Of a stretch of 26,349 nt of DNA, positions 1 to 7,160 are shown one piece after another; within the stretch, counting starts at the first letter, position 1, and the number at the start of each line of letters is the position of its first letter. The notes beneath the pieces are model-generated. The model was not told the DNA's origin, ran no database searches, and saw only the letters and a program-made list of their open reading frames with translations. The translations under genes were made by a program, and so were the position numbers. Source of the DNA: MGNI01 sp964353875 (GTDB lineage Bacteria > Chloroflexota > Anaerolineae > Anaerolineales > E44-bin32); the NCBI GenBank assembly GCA_964353875.1, contig CAYGXU010000040.1:1-26349 (forward strand), read 5' to 3'.

Positions 1-288
1 GACGAGTCTGCGGACCGTCACCTCATAGCGGATGTGCTTTCGGGTCAGGCTGGTGGTGAGCGCATCGCCGATCTTGTCCTGCAGGGTTCCGTTTAATGTG
101 ATCCTGAGGGTGCCTTCGCGTACCTTTGCCCTGATTCTGGCCAAAGTCTCCCCGGGAGCATGGATGGTCAATGTCTCCTGCTCCCCTTCTCGAATCACAA
201 GGTCGACCCAATTGGCGGTATCGCGCAGCACAAGCCGGTCGAACGCACTGAGCTCCATGATTTTGGTGACGTATCCATTGTTATCCAT
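1..288 (-). CDS. Head-GIN/DUF4097-like beta-repeat protein, 3' end off window
   Basis: The frame is open from ATG at 288 to the left edge, giving 96 residues of an incomplete protein. The start is fixed by a strong AAAGGAG about 9 bases upstream. The pattern is short alternating beta-strands, for example LVLRDTANWVDLVI, LTIHAP, LRITLNGT and YEVTV, with a charged residue every few positions. This resembles the putative auto-transporter adhesin (head GIN, DUF2807) and DUF4097 families, which build beta-solenoids of unknown function. No signal peptide or membrane segment is seen in the visible part, so this copy may be cytosolic or belong to a longer protein. It is transcribed divergently from the winged-helix regulator at 459, and the two share a 170-base AT-rich control region. 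That arrangement suggests the regulator controls it. The family assignment is from pattern only; a polymer-forming bactofilin-like protein is an alternative. Confidence 0.6.
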   Translation of the reverse strand, partial: MDNNGYVTKIMELSAFDRLVLRDTANWVDLVIREGEQETLTIHAPGETLARIRAKVREGTLRITLNGTLQDKIGDALTTSLTRKHIRYEVTVRRLV

Positions 289-391
289 TATTTTTTCTCC
301 TTTCAATAGATCCGGACAGGCCTAACATACATAGAGAATGGATTGTCAAAAGCGCCTTTTTGCTGTATCATTTATTAGAATATAGTCGTAA

Positions 392-422
392 TTGCTAATA
401 TTATCATGTATGATATTATAAT
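392..422 (+). promoter_or_regulatory. Candidate sigma-70 promoter of the regulator gene
   Basis: A perfect TATAAT lies at 417-422, with TTGCTA at 392-397 (19-base spacer) as the best -35 candidate. Both palindromic boxes overlap or abut it, so a bound repressor would block it. Opposite strand: TTGACA (plus-strand 344-349) could serve the divergent gene, but no good -10 follows it. Confidence 0.45.
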
Positions 423-432
423 CATATATGAT
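403..432. promoter_or_regulatory. Tandem palindromic operator (two 12-bp boxes)
   Basis: Two copies of the same box are visible: ATCATGTATGAT at 403-414 and ATCATATATGAT at 421-432. The second is a perfect palindrome and the first differs at one central base. Their centres are 18 bases apart. A weaker third copy, ATCATTTATTAG, lies at 367-378, exactly 36 bases (two 18-base steps) from the first. The boxes flank or overlap the TATAAT at 417-422. The inference is autoregulation by the adjacent dimeric winged-helix protein. Confidence 0.6.
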
Positions 433-458
433 AGCAATGTCAATAGGGAAAATACTGC

Positions 459-995
459 ATGAGCAACTTAAAAGCGAACCTTTTGCTGCATCCCATTCGC
501 ATGCGGATCATCATGGAAATCTCAGGGGGCCGGATGACCGTCAAAGACTTGGCGCAAGTCATGCCGGAGGTATCGCAAGCGACGTTATACCGTCATATTA
601 AAGCGCTGACCGAAGGGGGGATTCTGAGCGTGGTGGAGGAAAACCCGGTGAGGGGGACTGTCGAGCGCGTCTATGCTGTTCAGTCTGCCAGCCTGACGTC
701 CGAAGACCTTGCGCATCTCTCAAAGGATGAACTCTTACAAGCCGGCACGATGGTCATTACAGACTTCTTGGGGGATTTTCGTCGATACCTGGATAGCTTG
801 GATGAAGCTCACATGGACGTGACAGCGGACGGATTGGACTTCACTAAGTTGCAGCTTAATTTAAACGACGATGAACTGCGCGAATTCCGTCAGGAACTGT
901 GGCGTATAGTCCAAACCAAGATGCAAAATGAGCCATCAGCGGGGCGAAAACGTTTGATCTTCTCTTATTTGATCATTCCTAGAGGCGATCGCTAG
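459..995 (+). CDS. ArsR-like winged-helix transcriptional regulator
   Basis: This 178-residue protein has a winged helix-turn-helix DNA-binding domain over about residues 5-75. The opening LHPIRMRIIMEI is followed by the recognition region VSQATLYRHIKALTEGGIL and the wing VVEENPVRGTVERVYAV. This is the ArsR/HTH_20-type arrangement, and such proteins bind palindromes as dimers. The C-terminal half (about 80-178) is predicted mostly helical and acidic, with no metal-binding Cys cluster. It may therefore be a dimerisation or ligand-sensing domain, but its signal cannot be told. The ribosome site is weak (AGGG about 12 bases upstream). The gene is divergent from the beta-repeat protein at 1-288, with two matching palindromes between them, so it probably controls itself and that neighbour. 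Confidence 0.8.
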   Translation: MSNLKANLLLHPIRMRIIMEISGGRMTVKDLAQVMPEVSQATLYRHIKALTEGGILSVVEENPVRGTVERVYAVQSASLTSEDLAHLSKDELLQAGTMVITDFLGDFRRYLDSLDEAHMDVTADGLDFTKLQLNLNDDELREFRQELWRIVQTKMQNEPSAGRKRLIFSYLIIPRGDR

Positions 996-1217
996 GTGTA
1001 CTCCGGAGGGAAATTGCCGCGCAGAAAAATGGAGGTGGAAACGTATAGCGCACAACAGATCTTCGTTCCCATCAACATCCCATAGAATCTGGTTTCACAA
1101 AAGGTTGCGCCGCAGAAAAGGGGTTCTCAGCAATGCCCGGGGACCTTGAAGCCCTTCGCCTATCCTATCTCTATCTCCCACATCCATGCAGACTCATGCG
1201 GATATGTCTGACTCTGT

Positions 1218-1697
1218 CTAAGCCCGCGGGATATCCCCGGACAGGATATGTTCATACAGGGTGAGGATGCCATGCAATAAGCCCTCCGGTCGCGGTGGAT
1301 ATCCAGCGATATAGGTATCGACCGGTATGACCTCATCTGCGCCCTGCACAACGGCGTAGTTGTTTAAAATGCCCCCGCAACTGGCGCAGTCCCCCAGGGC
1401 AATCACCCATTTGGGCTCCGTCATCTGGTCGTACAAACGGCGTACAACCGGCGCCATTTTACGAGGCATGCACCCCGCCACAATCATCAAATCGGCCTGA
1501 CGCGGGGTCGGGCGCGCGTACTCCATGCCGAAGCGCGCCATATCATAATCGGAAGCGCCCGCGGCCAAAGCCTCGATGGCGCAACACGCCAGTCCGAAAT
1601 GCAATGGCCGCATGGAGCGTGTGCGAGACCATTGCACTGCCTTCTCAAGTGGGAGCAATTTGATGCCCAGGTCGCCTGATTGTGTCCATGCTGGCAT
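1218..1697 (-). CDS. Orphan NuoB-like (complex I 20 kDa subunit family) protein, one cluster ligand lost
   Basis: This 159-residue protein matches the NuoB family, which carries the terminal N2 [4Fe-4S] cluster of NADH-quinone oxidoreductase and related hydrogenases. Recognisable blocks are LACCAIEAL (C38-C39), YDMARFGMEY, TPRQADLMIVAG, KMAP, LYDQM-EPKWVIALGDCASCGG (C104, C107) and PVDTYIAGYPPRPEGLL. In the family the last block reads PGCPP and supplies the fourth ligand; here it is Tyr133, codon TAT at 1299-1301. An extra Cys76 (VAGCMP) sits where some relatives have another residue. A strong AGGAGGG precedes the ATG. No other nuo, ech or hydrogenase gene is in the window. It could be a decaying duplicate, a repurposed protein, or a functional gene with a one-base sequence error. 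Family membership is secure; function in respiration is doubtful. Confidence 0.85.
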   Translation of the reverse strand: MPAWTQSGDLGIKLLPLEKAVQWSRTRSMRPLHFGLACCAIEALAAGASDYDMARFGMEYARPTPRQADLMIVAGCMPRKMAPVVRRLYDQMTEPKWVIALGDCASCGGILNNYAVVQGADEVIPVDTYIAGYPPRPEGLLHGILTLYEHILSGDIPRA

Positions 1698-2028
1698 GTT
1701 TGAACTCTCCCTCCTATTGATCCGCTAGAGGCGTGTTACCAGTTATTGCTGCCTACTGACAATCCATTCAAATGATTAGGAATGTGCCCTCATGTTTTAC
1801 TATCGGGTGGAGGGTATGGATCAAAATTCAAGTCCGCAACGGTGCCCGCTCGATCAATCACTCATGACTGAGGGCAGAATTGTGGGTTATCCGGGAAAAG
1901 CAGTCCATGTTGGTATTCCTTCACTGTTTTCAGGAGGTCCATTTGCAGGAGAACGATCCCGATAGAAGCGTTCTAAGTCACTATTTATCGGGGATAAAGG
2001 GTACGCGGGAAGCATAGCGGAATATCCA
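1698..2028. other. Gene-free stretch
   Basis: 331 bases separate the orphan NuoB-like gene from the upstream glycosyltransferase gene. It holds the NuoB ribosome site near 1705-1712. No convincing gene, RNA or repeat was found; a 49-codon plus-strand frame at 1816-1965 has no family resemblance. Confidence 0.5.
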
Positions 2029-3735
2029 TTAATTGGTTCCAAGATGAACAGGATCGACGAAGACTTCCCCATCTTCGCTGGAGAATAGGAGTTCCAAACC
2101 AGCGGATATTTCTGTCTCCGGCGGCAAGGAAAGGTCTCTCTGCTTGAACATCACGAGGAACGTATCCGCTGCTTTCAACTTCTCCCTGATCTTCGCCAAC
2201 TGCGCTGGATAATCCGATCGAATGACGGCTTTGACCGGATCCCATCTTTCGGGCAATTGATAGGCAGGTTGTTTTGTGAGGAAATAAACCACCAGGGCTT
2301 GGTTGGTGTAGATCGTCGCCTCGTCATCGGTCGCATCGATCCACTCAATCAGATCTGAAGAGCGCCATGCTCTGCTTGTGAAGCCTCCTCCCTCATCTCG
2401 AATGGAGGTCAGGCTCTCTTTTGATTGCTGCCACATGCCTGCCAGAGGCCCGAAAAACCAGAGCGCGATGAAGCCAATCAGGGTCAAGGCTTGGGCTTTC
2501 CCTGGCAACAGATACCCCAAGGTGATTAAGATCGCCAACGCGCCAGCGATGAAGACGGGCGAGAGGATGCGATCATCTAGGCGCGTCGATGCGTCGAAGA
2601 AGGAAAAGGAGATGAACATCATCAGCAGGTATAGGACCAAGTAGATAACAAGGATGATCGTGAACATCGGCGCCGAGCGAGCCGGCCCGTGGGATCGCCT
2701 GATCCGCAGGTAAGCGACTGAACAGAGCAGGATCAAAATCGCCACAAACGCAATTGCCACCAGACGTGTGGATTGCTCTTCAGGCATGAACCAGGCCGCG
2801 ATGTAATCGAAGAAGTCTCTCAGCATTTCAAAATCAATCGGGTGGTAACTAAGGGTTCGATTGGTTGCCGACCCCGTCAGGGCAATATTGCGCAGCAACC
2901 AAGATCCAATCAAAAAAATCGATATGCCCGAGAAAATGAGTATGTCCTGGAGTCTTCTTTTCCAACCTTTCGTCCCCAAGGCAATCATGCTCAGCACGCA
3001 CGCTGCTGGAAGGGCGATGCCGGTGTAACGGGTCAGATAAGCCAAGGAGACCAGTATTGCTGACAGAATCAACCAGATCCGTCTTGGTTGGGCGAGATAG
3101 ACCGCCAAGATAGCCATGCCCGTGAAGGATAGCAGAAAGAACAACGGTTCCGACATGGCCGCTATGTGGCGTTCAAGCATGATGGGCGAAATGAGAACAA
3201 GGGCAGAACCAAGGACGCTTACAATGAACTGCCTGGTGAAAAAATAAATCGAAAGACCGAATAGAGACACATTCAACCCAAGTAGGACGGCGGCGATCAG
3301 TCTTGCAGAATAATCTACTTGGAGCCCAAAGAAGGTGGGGATGGCAAGCGCGAATGGGTAGAGAGGAGGAAAATGCACCAAAGGCTCAAGTACCCCTCCG
3401 CTGCCCACGTAATAAACACCCTTGCCCTGAGCGATGTTTTCGGCAGAGATCATATAGAAAATCGAATCGTGATTGGCCTCAACGCCCCAAGGTGTGTACC
3501 GCCACAACATGAATGCGGATCCCGCGGCGATGCCAAAGAACCAAAGCAAGAGCAACCCTCGAGGGAGCGTTAGCCACGAGCGAAAGTCGTTCCATTTTGA
3601 AGAGAGGGCGGATGAGCTCAAATCGATTCTTATCCTTTTGACTGATGACTTCTGGCAAGGATCCACGGGTTCGTCCCTGGGATCACGAGTCCGATCTACG
3701 CTTCGAACAAGAAATGCAATGGATTCGCCCCTCAT
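2029..3735 (-). CDS. GT39/PMT-like polytopic membrane glycosyltransferase
   Basis: A protein of about 568 residues with some ten or more hydrophobic segments, a cytosolic hydrophilic N-terminus of about 60 residues and a soluble C-terminal part (about 450-568). After the first membrane span comes an acidic loop, ANHDSIFYMISAENIAQGKGVYY, then HFPPLYPFALAIP, as in GT-C enzymes of the GT39/ArnT type. These use a polyprenyl-phosphate sugar and place the active-site Asp in this first outer loop. Later YLTRYTGIAL and DRILSPVFIAG also fit. Acceptor and sugar cannot be inferred. The start is uncertain: ATG at 3735 and TTG at 3744 are in frame, with a stop just before, and neither has a ribosome site. 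The only good site (AAAGGAG) serves a 25-codon frame starting at 3760 in another frame. The gene stands alone; no polysaccharide cluster surrounds it. Confidence 0.75.
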   Translation of the reverse strand: MRGESIAFLVRSVDRTRDPRDEPVDPCQKSSVKRIRIDLSSSALSSKWNDFRSWLTLPRGLLLLWFFGIAAGSAFMLWRYTPWGVEANHDSIFYMISAENIAQGKGVYYVGSGGVLEPLVHFPPLYPFALAIPTFFGLQVDYSARLIAAVLLGLNVSLFGLSIYFFTRQFIVSVLGSALVLISPIMLERHIAAMSEPLFFLLSFTGMAILAVYLAQPRRIWLILSAILVSLAYLTRYTGIALPAACVLSMIALGTKGWKRRLQDILIFSGISIFLIGSWLLRNIALTGSATNRTLSYHPIDFEMLRDFFDYIAAWFMPEEQSTRLVAIAFVAILILLCSVAYLRIRRSHGPARSAPMFTIILVIYLVLYLLMMFISFSFFDASTRLDDRILSPVFIAGALAILITLGYLLPGKAQALTLIGFIALWFFGPLAGMWQQSKESLTSIRDEGGGFTSRAWRSSDLIEWIDATDDEATIYTNQALVVYFLTKQPAYQLPERWDPVKAVIRSDYPAQLAKIREKLKAADTFLVMFKQRDLSLPPETEISAGLELLFSSEDGEVFVDPVHLGTN

Positions 3736-4010
3736 AATATCCAATTAGAGCAGGAGGCATTTTCTCCTTTTTTTCATTGATCTGCCCCCTCAACAGGTTC
3801 TGGTCATGCAGAATAAATGATTATGCAGCCACAGGATATGAGGAAAAGCCGTTTTCATTCCCTTCGCTGATAATGACAACAGCGGCCTTCGCCGCGATTC
3901 CGCTTTCTTGTTGGTGGGTCCGCGAAGGTCGATTTTTCATCGGTAGGCGTCAATGGCTATTATTGCAGGGAAAGGGGGCATATCGCCCTCTCGACGACAA
4001 AGGAGGGATT
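3736..4010. other. Gene-free stretch before the assembly gap
   Basis: Apart from the ribosome site and short leader frame (ATG at 3760, minus) upstream of the glycosyltransferase, nothing supported is seen here. A GGGGGCAT..CGCCCTC inverted pair near 3974-3990 is too weak to call a terminator. Confidence 0.4.
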
Positions 4011-4065
4011 CTAATTTGAATCCTCTGCCAGGAGCTTCTTCACCTCATCCCGATATTCCTTTGCG
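4011..4065 (-). CDS. C-terminal tail of an unknown gene, cut by assembly gap
   Basis: Reading leftwards out of the N run, the minus strand has an open frame ending in AKEYRDEVKKLLAEDSN and TAG at 4011-4013. The charged, helix-forming composition is like a real protein C-terminus, but 17 residues cannot identify a family. The 5' part is lost in the gap. Sequence to the right of the gap (4166-4305) shows no matching N-terminus with a ribosome site, so the missing piece may be longer than 100 bases. Confidence 0.35.
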
Positions 4066-4165
4066 NNNNNNNNNNNNNNNNNNNNNNNNNNNNNNNNNNN
4101 NNNNNNNNNNNNNNNNNNNNNNNNNNNNNNNNNNNNNNNNNNNNNNNNNNNNNNNNNNNNNNNNN
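4066..4165. other. Assembly gap of 100 N
   Basis: Exactly 100 unspecified bases, the usual placeholder length for a scaffold join. The true distance, and even the order of the two sides, is not shown by the sequence. Confidence 0.98.
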
Positions 4166-4305
4166 GCCATGCCGAGATTCTATCAGACGAAATGCCTATA
4201 TGCTTCCGTCTTAATCGAGCCAGAATAGCTTGTGGAGAAGGGCGTTGAAATTAAAAATCCACTACGTAGCCTATTTTATGTTTTGCTTGGATCAATGTAA
4301 AGTGG

Positions 4306-4989
4306 TCACGGATGAAGAGGTCTATCCCTTAAGTAAATCTTCTTGGCTGCATCTGAGTCCGAGTAAACGCCTCGATTGGCCGGGGGCAGAAGAGCAGCCA
4401 GTTCAAGCATGACTTCATCCATCATCTGCTGGCGGATTTGGCGGGTCACTTTGATGCCTTTCGTTTCCAGGAAAAACGGCTCACCAACGGCGATGTGAAA
4501 GTCGGTCCGGCGCAAGCGACGCAGGTTCTCCTTATAATGCTCATGCCCGTAGAAAACGAGCGGCAGCAGAGGCGCACCGGAATGCAGCGCAAGCAGGACC
4601 GCGCCAGGGTGTCCTTTCTGCAAACGACCGTCTCTGCTGCGCGTCCCCTCAGGTGCGACAATGAGGATATTGCCAGCTTTAAGCCACGCCAAGGCCCGAC
4701 GCATGGCTCGCATATCCACTTCGCCTCGGTGAACAGGGATCGCCCCCCATAGGTTCAATAGCCAACGTGACCACAACGCATCCCAACGGTAAGCCGCGGC
4801 CAGAGCGCTGAATGATCGTGGCTGCAAGCGGGTATAGATGATGGGAATTTCGAGGATATTGATATGGTTGGTGACAATGATCAGTGGACCTCGGTCCGGA
4901 ACCCGGACCAATGGCTTGTCATCGATACGGCAAAGAAGCCTTGTTACAAATTTCAGCGTGACGATTACGAGCCAACGTGAAAGGATCAT
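4306..4989 (-). CDS. PlsC-family lysophospholipid acyltransferase, HX4E variant
   Basis: This 227-residue protein belongs to the PlsC/LPLAT family, which transfers acyl chains to lysophosphatidate or related lipids at the inner face of the membrane. The family blocks are in order: NHINILEIP (residues 41-49), AIPVHRGE (83-90), VAPEGTRSRDG (111-121) and LLPLVFYG (141-148). The first block normally reads NHxxxxD, where His and Asp form the catalytic pair. Here the acid is Glu47 (codon at 4849-4851), so it is H42-X4-E47. The EGTRS block and substrate-binding residues look intact, so the enzyme may still act or have altered activity. The ATG overlaps the stop of the lipid kinase by 4 bases (ATGA), which implies translational coupling and a shared role in making or recycling phospholipid. 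Confidence 0.88.
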   Translation of the reverse strand: MILSRWLVIVTLKFVTRLLCRIDDKPLVRVPDRGPLIIVTNHINILEIPIIYTRLQPRSFSALAAAYRWDALWSRWLLNLWGAIPVHRGEVDMRAMRRALAWLKAGNILIVAPEGTRSRDGRLQKGHPGAVLLALHSGAPLLPLVFYGHEHYKENLRRLRRTDFHIAVGEPFFLETKGIKVTRQIRQQMMDEVMLELAALLPPANRGVYSDSDAAKKIYLRDRPLHP

Positions 4990-5924
4990 ACCTTTCTGCC
5001 CTCACCCGAACAGACGACTTCGAGTTGCCGAGGAAGTAACTCAATTTCGAGATGATTGCCATCAACGCATAAGATCTCGCCATCGGTCTGAGCCGGGAGT
5101 ACTCCCTCAACGGCCGTAATTGCCATTCGAGAGGCTTGGCCCATCGTGATTTCCTCTTGCGTGCCTTGCGTCCCTTTCATGAAATAGGGGATGAGGCTGA
5201 AGATGCGCCGCCGACTGGTCTCACGAGCGATGCACAAATCAAAGAGGCCGTCGTCGGGTTTGGCATTGGGCGCCATCCAAAAGCCGCCGCCGAGCCGCTG
5301 ACCATTCATCACCGAGATCATCAGGCAACGCTGCCTGAGAGTCTGACCGTCATATTCAATGCTGATCAGGGGTCCCTTGTAGTACAAAAAGATGGTTTTA
5401 AGAACGGCGATGAAGAAGCTCAGAAAGCCGCCGAAGCGTGGCATTTTGGATACTTCGATCGTGGTAACGGCGTCGAAGCCAACCCCAACGCAGTTGCCGA
5501 AATAGCGCCCCTCAGGATATTTTCCTCCCGCAACTCGACCGATATCGATCACCCGGCGATGATTTTCCTTAAGTATTTGACAAGCATTTTCCAATTCATG
5601 GGGGATATTCACGCCATGAGCGAAGTCATTCCCGCGACCCACGCTTAAAACGCCCAGGGCGGGAAGTTTCTTCCCCGACAACTTGGCTTCCATCAATCCG
5701 TTGATCACCTCGTTGGAGGTTCCGTCGCCGCCGGCCGCAACAACAATATCATAGCCCTGAGCCACAGCCTCGCGTGTCAGTCCGATTCCATGGCCAGGAT
5801 GCTCGCTGCGAACTAGGTCAAAGCCAACTTGTCCTTCTTGAAGTAGCTGTTCGATGCGGGGGATGGCGCGCTCTCCAGATCCACTGCCGGCAACCGGGTT
5901 GACGATAATTTTGATCTTTTTCAT
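4986..5924 (-). CDS. Diacylglycerol kinase family lipid kinase (DgkB/YegS type)
   Basis: This 312-residue soluble lipid kinase phosphorylates diacylglycerol or a similar lipid with ATP at the membrane surface. It begins with the family signature IVNPVAGSGSG (7-17). Next come AAGGDGTSNEVINGL (63-77, nucleotide-binding GGDGT) and GVLSVGRGNDFAHG (91-104), where most relatives read GTGNDFA. FGNCVGVGFDA and APNAKPDDGLFDL are the later conserved blocks, and DGE appears in the C-terminal lobe. The length is normal for the family. The start has AAGGA about 11 bases upstream. The kinase is the first gene of a two-gene unit with the PlsC-type acyltransferase: phosphatidate or its precursors would be made by one and acylated by the other. 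Substrate could also be another lipid such as undecaprenol or a sphingoid-like base. Confidence 0.93.
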   Translation of the reverse strand: MKKIKIIVNPVAGSGSGERAIPRIEQLLQEGQVGFDLVRSEHPGHGIGLTREAVAQGYDIVVAAGGDGTSNEVINGLMEAKLSGKKLPALGVLSVGRGNDFAHGVNIPHELENACQILKENHRRVIDIGRVAGGKYPEGRYFGNCVGVGFDAVTTIEVSKMPRFGGFLSFFIAVLKTIFLYYKGPLISIEYDGQTLRQRCLMISVMNGQRLGGGFWMAPNAKPDDGLFDLCIARETSRRRIFSLIPYFMKGTQGTQEEITMGQASRMAITAVEGVLPAQTDGEILCVDGNHLEIELLPRQLEVVCSGEGRKV

Positions 5925-6302
5925 GGTCGTTCATTCCTTGTTTGCGCGCAAGAGGCTCATTACAGTTTTTCTTGTTCTCTAAAGCGCTGTTTGATGATTT
6001 TTCGTTTTTCTATCATTAACACATTGGCTTTGATTAAGAGGCATTGGAACAATGAATATTAGAGCAGGGGAGGGAAACAATTGCTGTCTTCGTGTGCCCG
6101 TTTGCATTCAGTATATCAGGCACTCAGTCTGATGCCTCATCCGAGAACCCGATGGGCTGGAGTTCTATCTCGGCTTTGTTCGATATAACGCATGATAACA
6201 TAACTGACCGCAAGCCAAAGGTGAAGCAGGATCGATCCTACTCCAATTCGTGGGTCGCGTTTTACAATGCCCTGATCCGATGAAAAGCCAAAGCCGGCTT
6301 GT
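5925..6302. other. Gene-free AT-rich stretch
   Basis: 378 bases between the ABC operon end and the lipid-kinase start. It should contain the promoter for the kinase-acyltransferase unit, but no clear -35/-10 pair was identified. A 10-bp palindrome AAGCCGGCTT lies just past the last ABC gene without a T-run. Confidence 0.4.
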
Positions 6303-7145
6303 TCAACTCTTCGCCATCAAGTCCTGACGACGGAAGAGCAGGATCGAAACGATGGTGAGCACTACCCCGTAGAGGAATAATACGATCACCGCCGATCCCG
6401 CGTTGGCGAAACCCTGCTCGATCCAGGCGCGAGGCAAGGAGACACTCGGATCGGAGGGGAAGAAGCGCTCCATGATGCTGATCGCCTGGTAGCTGACGGT
6501 GTAGCGATAGGCATCCTGCACACCCAGCACGGAGCCCGATCCAATCCCGCCGACGGTAAAATCCACGAAGAAATAACCCAACCCGGCCAGCATCCCTACC
6601 CACGAACTCCGCCCCAACACCAGCGCCAGCATCACGATCCCGGATAGGACGAAATTCACCAGGCCGATCACGCCGGCGGCTCCCAATGCTCGACAGAGGA
6701 TGTCCTCGCCGGCTGCCTCGAAGAACGGTACGTTGCTGAGGGAAAGGTGAGCGACAAAGCTTGACACCACCCCGGCGGCGATGAAGATGAGTCCATACAC
6801 CAAAGCCGCCAGGACCGTGGCGATGATTTTGGAGAGGATGAATTGATAGCGACTCACGCCCCGACTGAGGATGGCGCGCACGGTTCCCAATTCGTAGTCG
6901 TTGCCCAATGCCATGACCGAGAGCACCACCGTTGCCAGCGCGATGAACACGAGCATATCAGCGGTGAAAAGCAATTGAGTGACGCGCGGGTAAACCGCAT
7001 CGCCTGGAGATAGCCGTGCCAGGATGGTCACCCCGATAATCGGACCGGTAAGCATCAATACGATCACCACGGTGGCGATCGGCTTACGCCAGAACTTGAA
7101 GACTTCAACCCGGGTTAATCGCAGCAGTATTTTCAGGGAATCCAT
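6303..7145 (-). CDS. ABC-2 type permease (second permease of exporter)
   Basis: A 280-residue integral membrane protein with about six spans: around residues 23-43, 64-85, 105-135, 155-178, 180-200 and 245-270. The conserved NDYELGTVRAILSRGVSRYQFILSKI (about 107-132) is the amphipathic coupling segment found in ABC-2 permeases of the bacitracin/antibiotic-exporter (BcrB/NatB-like) type. The C-terminus ends FRRQDLMAKS, matching the FxRRD ending of these families. GGAG lies 7 bases before the ATG. It follows the first permease by 15 bases, so the two probably form a heterodimeric channel powered by the ATPase upstream. The substrate (peptide antibiotic, lipid or ion) cannot be told. Confidence 0.88.
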   Translation of the reverse strand: MDSLKILLRLTRVEVFKFWRKPIATVVIVLMLTGPIIGVTILARLSPGDAVYPRVTQLLFTADMLVFIALATVVLSVMALGNDYELGTVRAILSRGVSRYQFILSKIIATVLAALVYGLIFIAAGVVSSFVAHLSLSNVPFFEAAGEDILCRALGAAGVIGLVNFVLSGIVMLALVLGRSSWVGMLAGLGYFFVDFTVGGIGSGSVLGVQDAYRYTVSYQAISIMERFFPSDPSVSLPRAWIEQGFANAGSAVIVLFLYGVVLTIVSILLFRRQDLMAKS

Positions 7146-7160
7146 GGGCGCTCCAGCTTG

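Noticed and set aside
1816..1965. 49-codon plus-strand frame (MDQNSSPQRCPLD...) with GGAGG nearby
   Set aside because: The purine-rich site is only 2-3 bases from the ATG, the protein shows no family pattern, and the frame is isolated.
4166..4305. N-terminal part of the gene interrupted by the gap
   Set aside because: An ATG at 4170 (minus) exists but has no ribosome site and only one codon before the Ns, so it cannot be linked to the tail at 4011-4065.
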